Origin: Amblyornis subalaris
Lineage: Eukaryota > Chordata > Aves > Passeriformes > Ptilonorhynchidae
DNA length: 64,000 bases
Direction of reading: 5' to 3'
Assembly (NCBI GenBank): GCA_018881555.1
Contig: JACAXG010000049.1
Span: 5,951,553-6,015,552, forward strand
The notes under the pieces are model-generated. The model had not been told where the DNA came from. It worked only from the letters and a program-made list of their open reading frames with translations, and searched no databases. Position numbers and translations under genes: made by a program. This document shows positions 11,501 to 23,500 of the stretch, in pieces; position 1 is the stretch's first letter; each line of letters opens with the position of its first letter.

Positions 11501-14500
11501 GAGGGTGCTTTCATGCTGAGTATTGATGTAAACCCAAGGTGTACTCCAGTCATCCCTAGCTCTTCCCCTTGCGTGTGCAGCGTGCATTTATCTGCTCCAA
11601 AATACATACTTTGGAGTAATTCCTCCCATTCTTTTTACCAGGGGAAGGTAATTACAAAGACCAGCTGCAAAANAGCTCATTTTTGTCTTCCCCTCGCTGT
11701 ACCCCGTGGTTCCTGCCTGACTAAAATGCCTTGGAGCAGGTTCTGTGGTGAGGGGGAGTGTTGTTGGTTGAGAGTAGTAGGTGTGGCTGCTGGAAAATCC
11801 AGCAGCCCCNGTGCAGGGACCTCTTGGTAGAGCTCCAGGGTGCAGTTCAGCTTTGAGATGCTCTATCCAGTATGAGTTTCCCTTACGTTCTGACTGGGTG
11901 ATTTCTCTCTCTCTGTTTTTGGACAAAACGAAACCTTATTTTGATAGACTGGGTTGTTTTTTTTTTTTAGTTCTGGAGCTTAATGACCTCTCACTCTCTG
12001 ACTTCCAGGTGGAACACCAGTACTCACACATATTCACTGTGACAGTAAGGAAAGCCACAAATGTCACCAAAGGAGCCATTGGTGACATGCGTGAGTATTT
12101 CTCTTTCTATTTTGCCTCTTCCTTCCATGAGCCTGTTGCCGTGGGCAGGGGGAGATGATGACAGGTCGAGTTTGGTGTGCATTAAAGGGTTGTTAGTGGG
12201 CTGGTGGTGGCTTTTTGTCTGTCTTGTTAAAGCCAGGGCAGTGTCCCCATGTCATTGCTCACTCTCTCTCACTCAGAGAGCAGGTCTGCCACTCCTTCTT
12301 TCCATTGATCCAGAAAAGCTGAGTGAGTTGTAAACAATTTGCCTACAAGCCGGCAACACCTACAATTAGCTTTTTGGCTCAGCCAGAAGTGCTGTGTGAG
12401 TGCAGTGAAACTGGAAACTGCTGCTGCCTCACAAGGCTGTGGTTTGGTGGGGAAAAGAAGGGAGCCCAGAGCTCTGCTGAGTCAGTGCAGAAAGTAGGAA
12501 AAATGTAAGGCCACTTAAAAAAACCCACCTCAAATGGGTCAGCAAAACTTGTGGTGAGGAGATGGATGGCAGCAGCACTTCTTCCTCTCTCTAGGAGGCT
12601 CTGAGCCTCTGGACTTGGCAGCTGAACAGGAAACCACCAGGAAGAACTAGTCTGCTCTTAAGGGGGGGAAGAGGGACAGAATATTGGCTGAATCTACAAA
12701 AAGAATATTCCTGCTTCCTTGGGTCTCGCTGCTTTGCTGCCAGGCCATCACTTCCTTTTCCCAGTGCTCCATGCAGAGCCAGGGAGGATAAGTGTGACCC
12801 TTTGCTCCTGCTCTTCCCTAATATTGGACATACAAGTGTTTCCCAGTTCCTGGAAACTGCTTTTGTGTGAAACTACAGCAGCTGCTCTGACCCACAGCTT
12901 TGCTTNAGGGGGTTTACAGTGGGTTTTCATAATTAAAGTCTACTGTTGATGCTAAAATTATGGGAGGGATACTTGGAGGGGGGATATTCAAGAGCCCCGA
13001 GGGGAGAGAGGGAAGCCCTGGCAAAGGGGAAAAGAGGGAATTGGGAATCTATTTATCATCTCCTGTGGGGTAAGGGAAAGGAGCACACAGAAAAGATGCA
13101 GTGAGGTGTGTGTGTGTAGAGAGAGAGAGAGATATGTGTATATATAGAGAGAATTTTTTTATATATATGTGTGTGTGTGTGTATATATATGATGGTCTTT
13201 ATATAAGAAGACCTCAGGAATAGTGCTGGAAGACTGGAACAAGGAGCCCATGGGTTTGTCTGTGTAAGAAAATGAGTTAAATGGAAAGACAGGTCTCTGT
13301 CATGAGACAGTGTGGGGAACATGGGAAGGGAAAAAAGGAGGTTGAAGTGGGGACCCCATGGTATGATATTAAAGGGAGTATGGAAAGAGTGAAGAAAGCC
13401 AGAAGATCATGGCAATTTTGTCCACCAGAGCAAGTATGGTCCTGTAGTATAAACTTCAAATATTATCCATCGATATAATTGTATTTTTTTTCTAGGAAAA
13501 AACCCTCTTATCTTACCAAGTCATCAAAATCAAGAAGCTGCTCAGGAAGAGTTTTCTTTTGATAAAACCTGTCAGAATGATGCTCTAGGGCCACTGAAAC
13601 CTGCTTGGTTTCTTGTGTGAGGCAGCTGCCAGAGCTCGGTAGCCTGAGGCACCCTCAGTCTGGGGCATCTCTGAGAGAGCTTCCAAGGACCCAGGGCTGG
13701 TCCTTGGAGTCCTGGCAACTCCCCTAAAGCAAGAAAAGCAAGATCATTACTTCTGTTTTTGTTTTGGGAAAATGAAAAGTGTTTGTATTCCCCGTGTATA
13801 TACAAAGCTTGGTGTATNGGAGCCTGTGAGCTATTTGATCAAATCAGTAATTGTGTTAATTACTGAGGGGAGATGCTAGAAGCTGTGAGCAGGGAAGGGT
13901 CTTTACAGCTGATTGTGCCAACCTATATATATCTTTATTTGATATGCCAAAAATGAAACTTGTTGAGGGAATTGGCTGAGCTTCTCCATGGGGTTTGTTA
14001 TGTCAAGGACAGGAGGGTGGCTGGGACAGACCACGTGTGAGCCCTGGTTGGGGTGGGTGCCTGAGTGTTGCTCTCCCATCATGGACACTACCCAGCCCAT
14101 GACTCTTCTGGTGGATTGCTCCTAATTTTTTCAGTTGTTTTGCTCCAGGTTGTGTACCCAGAGACTGCTCAGGGAACAGGAGAGTTAAATTTAAGCTGTG
14201 GTGGTGATGGAGGCCTGGGGGAACATGAGGGATTTTGTATGTTTTGCTATTCTTTTTTCCATATCAGCCTTTCCAAGACTTTCTGGAAAAAGACCTGAGT
14301 AAATCTAAGTTGATTAAATGTGCTGAAGTGCTTGGTGTGATATTTTTCATCCTGAGGCTCTGAACTCTACCTGTGCTCGAGGAGCTTTGGCTGGCAGGTG
14401 TGGTGTGTGTGGTGCCCCACTCTGTGGGTGGCATGGAGGCCCTCTGGCATGGTTATCCACACCTCTGCCTCCTCAAGCCCAGGCTGGGCAGGCAGTATTC

Positions 14501-17500
14501 CTAGCAAGTTTTCCAAGATTTCTGGAGCTCTCCATTAACAGGCAGTGTAAATGGTTGTGCCATCCTCAGGCCACTTTGTCATTCTGTGAATAGGGGGATG
14601 ATAAATGAGCTTTCCTGTAAGAACTCACGACTCAGGATGGTTGGCAGGGGGGCAGCAGTTCCTTCCCAGCAGTTCATTCAAGTCCTTTCTTATTTCAAGT
14701 ATGTGCCCATTCACTGTTGCCTCTGTATGGAAGTCCTTCCTTCACTGGTTTCACTTNTTTCAATTTCTGGTGTCCCTGTCCAGGTGACCCCCACGCCCTG
14801 GATAGCATCCTGTCCACATCCAGGTGATGCAGCTGCAGCTTCACAGAGATTTCAATCCTGGTTTGGTGGCTCTGGTAGCTGGGCTCAGCTCTTTTATGGG
14901 CTGGAAGGTTTGTGAGCTGAGTAACTGCAGCAGATGTGTGCTGGCTGACCTTGGCTGGCCGCTCTGTCACTCCCTCTGTCAACAGGACAGGGGAGAGGAC
15001 ATGATGAAAGGCCCTCTTGGGTCAGGATGAGGACAGGGATGTCTCTCACCTCCTACCTGCACAGACAAACGGGCTCAGTTTGAGGAAATGACTGTAATTT
15101 ATTGCCAGTTAATTGCACCAGAGTAGGATAGTGAGAAATACAGCTGAAATCACCTCCTGCTGTACACCTCTCCTTCTTCCCAGTGTTCCTGCTGCATCCC
15201 TGTACCAGCTGTCAGTGGGATAGGAGCGAGCCAGTGGACACTGCTGAATTGTCAGAAACAGAGTTCAACACCAAAGAAGGCAAAAAAAATCATTAGGAAG
15301 AACTTGTTGGCTGTGAGGGTGGGGAGGCCCTGGCACAGGGTGCCCAGAGAAGCTGTGGCTGCCCCATCCCTGGAAGTGCCCGAGGCCAGGTTGGACAGGG
15401 CTTGGAGCACTCTGGGATAGTGGAAGGTGTCCCTGCCCATGGGAGGGGGTGGCACAAGCTTCACAGTCCCTTTCAACCCAAACCATTCTATGCCCCTGCT
15501 GCCCAAAACCTGCCACATAAACCTATTACNAGGTGAAATATCACAAAATCTGCATGGCTTTGGGGAGGATTTAGTTGTCTCAATTGCTTATCTTTCTGCT
15601 GGTTGCACACCTTGTAAAATCTCTTCTCTGGCTGGACCTCTTGGGAAAGACCTTGCCTGTGGCCCAGTGAGTCCTTATATAGCAGATGTCAAGTTTTGAG
15701 TCTACTCAGATGCCACCCAAGCTGTAGAGCCTTTCTTTACTTTCATGACAGTGCAAGAACTTGTAGAAAAAAAGACCCAAATCCCAAACTNCAGCATTGT
15801 GGAAGGGTAATACCTGCAAACTGGTTCTCCTCTCGATAGCATCTCTCCCCTTCTAGATTTTCAGAGACCTTGGTGGAAAACTGGGTCAGAGGAAGCAGTG
15901 TAATGTTTGTCTTGTGTCTTTAAAGATCTATTTCAGTGTACTGGCTTTCACAACAAATGGTGGCATCTACAAAGGAAACCAGTTGTGTGACTCTGCTCTT
16001 AACGATCACTCCTCTTGCTTAATCCTGTTTGGGATTTGCAGTTTTTACTTNCTTCATCTTTTGTTGCCATGATAATGAACATTCTGGGTATTTTAAGGAA
16101 AAAAATTCTCTTCCTAAAAATGTTTCAAGTGTGATAGCTCACAGCGCCCTGACTTAACTACAGTGCACTTACCTATCGGAGTGGCATCAGATAAGGCTCT
16201 TCCTGCAAGACCCTGGAGCAGGTCCTGGTTTTTGCAAGGGGAAAACAAGCCAAACTGCTCCTCTTTTCCAGCCCAGTAGCCTGGGAAAAGTAGGTCAGAG
16301 TTGGCCAACCCTCCACATCCTACAAGCTGCATATGCAGGGCTTCACATGGCTGAAATACGGATCCATAAAAGATGGATGAAAGAAAAAATCTTGAATGAG
16401 CACTGCTGCTAACAGCTGCTCAAGGGATGTCTACTGCAGATCTCAGTCTAACACTGAGGCAGCCCAGTGCTCTGTTTCAGTTTCCTTGGCACACCCAGTG
16501 TCCTTTCCCTCTTGCAGGGATAGCCGGTGCTGGGAGGTGGAAGTCATGTTGGAAACAGGCTCGTGTGTTCCACNGTGAAACAGGTCCAGAAAATGCTGCT
16601 CTTCCCAGCTGCAAAAATACCTTTTTGATGAGAAATTCTGTCTGTGAGTGCTTGCCGTGGAGTTACTGAGGCAGGGCCCGTTTCTGTGACAGGTTGGTGA
16701 GAACTCATTCTCATCCTAGAGGAAGGATCTGCCGTGACTCTGTGGTGCCACGGTGCCATTGAGCAGACCCAGGATCCATCCTGCCTGGCTGGGGAACCCC
16801 TTTGTCCCTACTCCAGGCCCTGNGACCAGCTGCAGCCCTGGAGCTTCCTGCCGGCTGGGAGCTGCTTCTGTTCCGTGTGCTGTCCTGTCTCCAGGCAGAG
16901 CTTTGTGGTGGGAATCTCCTCCAGTGGACACCACTGTTCCTCCAGTTTGAGCCTTTCACTCCCTCTGTGTAGGAGGAGGCTCCCTCTATTTATGCCATTT
17001 GTCCCCTGTAATAATTAGCCTTTTTCTTGCTTTGGATTCTTCTCCCTCTCATCCCCTTCCCAGGAGGGCTTTGAGATTGTGTTAGGGCTGGGCTAATGCC
17101 TGATCCAAGGGAGAATTGGGAAGAACATCAGTCACAGTTAGGTAGAAAGGAAAAATACAAACAAGGTAAGAGCGTGACATTTTCCACTGATCCTCTCCTC
17201 TCCTTGGCTGCTGTCAGTGAGTGACTCCCTGAGCTGGATGTGCCTTTGGGGTAATAAGCTGTCACTGAGTTTCTCTTGCAGAAACTTCACTGGTTTTCCT
17301 TGAATCCACGTAAGTCTTCTCATCCACAGCTCCTTGGGTAAGGAGTTCTGCAGGTTGCTGCCTGAAGGAGACTTTTAATTAGTTTTGAAAATGTTTTTTT
17401 AAAAGCATGAGCTGAGGAAACTGAGGTTGGTTTTGGGCCCCTCATGATGGGAAACACCTTGAGGGGCTGCAGCATGTCCAGGGAAGGGAATGGAGCTGGG

Positions 17501-20500
17501 AAAGGGTCTGGAGCANCAGGAGTGGCTGAGGGAGCTGGAAGGGGCTCAGGCTGGAGAAGAGGAGGCTCAGGGGGATCTTCTGGCTCTGCACAACTCCCTG
17601 ATAGGAGAGGGCAGCCGGGGGGGTGTCAGGCTCTGCTCCCAGGGAACAAGGGACAGGATAAGAGGAAACAGCCCCAGGCTGTGCCAGGGGAGGTTCAGGT
17701 TGGATATTGGGAAAAAAACGTTCACTGAAAGGGTGGTCAGGCATTGGAATGGGCTGCCCAGGGCAGTGGTGGAATCGTCATCCCTGGAGGTGTTCANAAA
17801 ATGTGTGGATGTGGCACTTGGGGACAAGGTTTAGTGGTGGTCGTGGTGGTGGGGCTGGACTGATGGTTGGACTTGTTGAACCTTACCAATTCCATGATTC
17901 ATCATCTGGTTACTGCCTTGCATTTTGTAGGATTCCAGCTGTCCCACAGATCCATCTGTACCGAAGGCAAGCTCTTACAAATCGAGAGTGTTCATTCATG
18001 TGTTTCTGACTGAGCATGTCCTGAAAGGGAGGGAGAGAATGATCAGCTTTCCTCGTGTTTGTCACCACAGGAAGGAGCACTTTNGTAGAGGATAGCTTTT
18101 AGTGAAAGGCTTTATCAAAGCATCCAGCCCACAGTGTTACAGGGCAGTTGAAATCCAGGGAATGTGTGCTCAGTGCTGGGTTGTGCTGGCCTTAGCTGGA
18201 CAGGTAACTGCAGTGTTAGTAGGTACCAATCCATTTCTCAGCCCTGTGCTATCCCAGCTGAGCAGCNAGGTTGGGCAGGAGCACTCTCAGGTGTCCCTGG
18301 AGTTTGGAGGTTTCTGTAACTCCTTGCAGTGGCACTGGTGATGGTTTTACAGCCATGTGATTTCCGTGGAGCAGCCTGAGCCTATACTTTGCTCCAGTTA
18401 GGACAGTTCCAGGTTTTTAAAACATTCCTGACAATTGTCTGAATTCAAAAGTCAAGGGAAGAGCCTCTTGTCCCTCACAGGCCCCGAGGCTGCACTTCAG
18501 TGCAGTAAATCAAGCTCTAGGGCTGCTGGAAGAGTCCCCAAATCTCTAAAGCCTCCTGATACCAAACCCAGATCCAGTGTAAACTTGTTCTGTGCATTTG
18601 GAAAACGATGCCAGTGTAAATTCGTATTAGCAGAGTTTGTGCCAGACTGGGAATAATCTATACTCCATCAGATAACAGAAATGTGGACTAAAACTCATAT
18701 TGTGGGTTTGGAGTAATTTAGCAGGAACGTGATGATATGCCTGTACTTACTGCAGACTGAATTATCCCTGTCCAGCTCTGGCATTTCCCTGGACCNGCAG
18801 CCAGAGCTGAGCCAGGCCTCCTCCTGTCCTGCTTCTGTCTTTGGTGGTGGAGTGAGATGTTCACAGGTTTCACACTGAGAACTAGGCATTGAAATTCATT
18901 AAAAAANCCCCAATCCCTTAGACTCTGGCATACTACTAGAAGAATGTTGTTTTTCTCTGGGCCATTGCAAGCTGAATGCTTCAGTCACTTTTCACTGTGT
19001 CTGCAAGGGGCCTGTACGGATAACCTGGAGAAGGGAATGCTCCTCTGCTCTTGGCACTTCTCCGAATTTGGTTTGAGCAAAAGCTGACTTTTTTGGTTGT
19101 TTTTTTTTTTCCCTTTCAAGGCTAGATTATTGGGACCAGTGGTGTCTTGCACCAGTGACCTGGGTGATAGTGCTGGGAGCTGGTTCTTCCCTGAAGTAAT
19201 GCTGGAGACGAAAAGCACTGTAATAAAAGGCGCAAATAATTTTTAATGAATGCATTACCTAATGCCAGGATTTCTCAAAGCATAGCTGCTGCTTCAGAGC
19301 TGCCCTGCTTCCCTTGGAGTCACCTTCTGCTCGTGAAATCTGGCACTGCATCATCCCTTTGCAAAATCCCCAAAGCCAACAGCCCTGGCATTGCCTGGAG
19401 TACCTTAAGCACAGGCAGCAGTGTGTATTCTTGGGTTTTTTGGGTTGCTGTGGCCTTCTGGCATGGCTCCTGGCATCTGTTTTGCTGCTAGACTGGATTT
19501 GCTTGGAGCCTCTCAAGTATCTGTTCCGTGGGTTGGAGGGACAGTTATTCATAAGCACTGTTTTTAAGAATTCNCTTTTCAAAACCTGGAAAATGTCATG
19601 AAAGCGGGAAAATCCATGGTTTTAAAATTCATGACTTTTTCTCCTGACCGTGGCACTCCTGTGGCACTGTGAAGCCCCAAAAAATTCACAATTTGAATAG
19701 GAATTGAATAGAAATCCCACTGCTTCCTTCCCCTTGGAGGGAAGAGAGGTCACCCAGCAATTCCTATTATTGCCTTGACCTCAGCCAGGCTGCTCAGCTG
19801 CATGTGCTAAACAAATTGTTCTTTAGTGCAATAAGGCAAAAAACTGGTGGAAAACAGCCAGAGATGGTCATTTGGGACCTAGTAAGTTTTTGTCAATGGG
19901 ATTGCACTTAGAGGTGGATAAATTAAGGGTTATTACCACTTTTTTTAATAGATATATGTATAAAATATACCAATATGATACATTACTGATCTATTGTATT
20001 GGTGTATATATACAATATATATGATAACTGGTATACNTGTAATAATATATGGTAATATAAACATATTACCATATATTAACCAGTAATAATAGTTAACCAG
20101 AAGGCAAAAAACTCNAGTGAACCAAACCAACACAGTTCTNTAAGGTAAAGTTCTACCATGGAGTTGCTGGAATATTCCCATAATTTCATAAATCTGGTGA
20201 TCATGGGTCCAAAAAACCTGGATCCAGATGAATTTTTTATAATGTTGGTGCATATATTAACTAAAATNCAAGTTAATGTGGTTTTATTTGGTATCTGTTA
20301 TTATCACAAGTGTTTATGATGTGCCCACGTGGAAAGAAAAAAAGGCAAATCCTTATGGTGTGGAATTTTTTTTTGCAGCAAAACAGATTTTGGGATAATT
20401 CAAGAACTTCGCATTTCTTTTGACTTTCGATNGCCAAATGAGATAGATTTTGATGCTGACGGTAGTGGCTTCAGCTTTGGTATTTTGTATTTGAACAGGC

Positions 20501-23500
20501 TTTCTACAGTTTCTTTATGTCAATTATGCCATTGAAGTAATTGAAATTGGAATGACTGAAATATAAATTATATATCCGGAATATTAATCACATTAATATG
20601 GGGACCTGATGACGGTCATCTCACCCAGTTAGTAACAGGAGATCAAATGGTTTCCAGTCACTGCAGAAAATTTTACAGGTTTCCTTAATAGACAGATTGC
20701 TTAAAGCGTTACTCATTTTTCACTGTGAAAATGTTTGACCTTAATTACTGTCCACTGTGTGTTTCACTTGGTGATTCACAGTGTNATTTCAAGGGAGAAT
20801 CCTACGGCCGTGACCTAACCAGGAGATCAATGGAATGTGGAGAAGTCAGTGAATCCTCACTTTCTGCCTCTCAGCCATTCCCTAAGGCAGCAGTTTGACA
20901 NAAGCAGTGGAGATGCTGTTGGATGTGTGTCTTCAGCCCCTGGAGCCTTGGTGGGGGCTGCAAATCTNAGTTTTGTTAATTTTGTTAATTCCCCTGAGAG
21001 TTCGTCCAGCTCTCAGCTGCTGATGGCAGGACCCTCGTTGGCATGGGTGCTGAAAGCCTTGCCTGTGTTTTCTGGCAGTGCGGGTGGGGTTTTAGACACT
21101 TGCGCTGAACTGTTGGTTCAGGGTGAGTTGTTCCTGAGAAATGGTGATGGAGCGGGAATGCTTGCGCAAGGAATAGCCCGGAGCAGAGCTGAGCTGCACA
21201 GAAANTTGGTTTTTCTTCAGAAGTGTCCCAAAGAACAAGTGCAAATTCCCCCAGAAGGCAGTGCTTGGTATCTCAGGCAGCTGCTGGAACAGAAGAGCAG
21301 TTCCCCGACGGTGCTGCCCCTACATAGAATTGTAAACGTTGGAAAAGACCTTTAGGATCATCAGGTCCAGATATAAATAATTTTCGGATATAAATAATCG
21401 TCTTGTCGTGGTTAAACATCAGCTTTTGACCCATATGCCGTGAAGATGCTTCCTTTTAAAATCGAAATAGAGATGGCAGCTTTCCAGTGCCTAAAGGGGC
21501 TCCAGGAGAGCTGGAGAGGGACTTGGGACCAGGGCATGGAGGGACAGGACAAGGGGGAATGGCTTCCCACTAATAGAAAGTGGATTTAGATGGGATATTG
21601 GTAAAAATCCTTCCCTGTGAGGGTGGGGAGGCCCTGGCACAGGTTGCCCAGAGAAGGTGTGGCTGCTCCATCCCTGGAAGTGTCCAAGGCCAGGCTGGAC
21701 AGGGCTTGGAGCAACCTGGGCTAGTGGAAGGTGTCCCTGCCCATCGGACTAGGTGGGTTTTAAGGTCTCTTCAACCCCAAACCATTCTGGGATTCTGTGC
21801 TAACAGTGGTGCTCAAGCTATTTCTGCTGATGTTTTCAGCTTAGCTTTTTTACCATTACCTGGCAAATCCATTAGCAAAAGCCCGAGCAGGAATAAAAAC
21901 ATCCATGCCAAGGGTGCACCCTGGCTGCTTAATCTGCATTTGATAGCTTTAATGTTTTGAAATACATTAAGTGAATACCTACTTGCCAGGTTGCTGGTAG
22001 TTTTTGGTCCCCATCCAAGGAGTGAGATTCTGATGAATATAGTGCAGCTTAAAAATGTATATAGTATAGCTTACAGCAATACCTTAATCAGAGCAAGCAG
22101 TCTTCCCGTGTCTTTTCTCTTCATCTGAAGAAGGAAGTTATAAAACAATAGATTTTCATTTTCTGAACTGAAAATAAACTTTCAAACATGAAAGGGCGGA
22201 TGATTAAATCTTTGCCTTGGGTTAAAAAGTTGATAAAGGCATGGAGTGGGGTGGCTTGGCAATACTGAACTACCAAGACTGATTTTTCTGAGTTTAGTTG
22301 TTCTGTGCCTTGGGTTTAGTTTCTGTTTCAACACTTCCTAGAGTTTGCCTGATAGGAAGTTAGTAACGGATCTGCATGCCAGAGGTTTGGGGTTTCCACA
22401 TGCTTTGGGGTTTTGAATATGGATAGGAAACCATTTGCTGTTTGTGTTGATGAGAAAAAATTAGGTTTTTGTAACAGAGTTAGGGCTGATCACATAATCA
22501 CATGAAAAGCTGAATGGAGAGGGAGGTGTTGATGTTTTGCCCAGAACTCTGTTCAGCCACCAGGATTTTGGCTAAAATTCAAGTTTTTGTGGGCAACTTC
22601 AGTGTCTAGGCAGACTGAGTCTGTGTGTTTATTGCCACAGTCATGCTGGGTATCAGCTTAGCAAATGAGACCCTGTCCCTTCTGCTTTCAGGGGTGTTTA
22701 GCTTCAAGGAGCCTTGTTTCTCTTGGTTCTCTTCTTTGGGGCACAACTTTGTGCAGTAATTGAAAGGAGCTCGTGGAAAAGTTGGCAAGTTGGAACATCT
22801 GCCGNTGAGAAGAGACTTGGGGCTGGATCCCCCAGTTCCCCTGCCCATAAAGAAGAGACAAGATCAGACATAGTTCCTCAGGAGCTAATAAAGATTCTAT
22901 TTAAAGGCTTTCCACACTGATCCCCAGCTTTANATAGCTGCTTGTTCATTCTGCAGGGAGCACTGAGACCACCTGAAGGCAGCAATTAACTGAGCCCCAC
23001 AGGTATGGAGCACGGTGGAAAACTCCTTCAGAAGTTGCATTAGGATAACATTGAACAGGATTTGCCCGGGGACACGTTCAGAGCCTCCTGAGGGATTTCC
23101 AAAAGCTCTTTTTTTCGATTGTTTGGTCAGGATTTTTTTTNCCCCAAAAGACAGTTGATTTGATTTGAAANTACCCAGCTCTTTTGGTTTGCTCTNTTCC
23201 TTCTCCCAGCAGGAGGGAGAAGTTGGTTCTGGGCCTCAGGAATCTCATGGATGAGGTTTTATTGAACTCCAAGAGTTTTTAAAATTTGGCTTTGTTGAAA
23301 TCTTTAGACTTGAAGTGTGTGCAAGGAGGAATGTTTGGACTTGCTTTTCCTAGTATTAGGATTTAATCCTTTTCAAAAGAGGCCTTTAAGGAATGGGTTC
23401 CTGTTTGTGGTGGGTATTGGTTTGCTTGATAACGTTTCACTAAAGCAGAGAGCAAACTTTGAGGAGAGGACGCAGCTCCTCCTGAGGGGCAGCTCCAATC

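Larger units (their letters stand above)
5564..12008. other. PLA2G4A: Intron between coding exons 1 and 2 (6445 bp)
   Basis: Donor gtaagtc; acceptor preceded by 'gacttccag'. Contains two CR1-tailed repeats and a 22-bp tandem repeat, listed separately. About 6430-6600 is moderately CpG-rich. The long stretches 6700-8370 and 8480-12000 hold nothing I recognise. Confidence 0.85.

Noticed and set aside
20837..21355. 172-codon open frame on the + strand in the largest intron
   Set aside because: No recognisable domain, three ambiguous codons, no splice or promoter context, and it ends inside a reversed CR1 tail. Probably chance.
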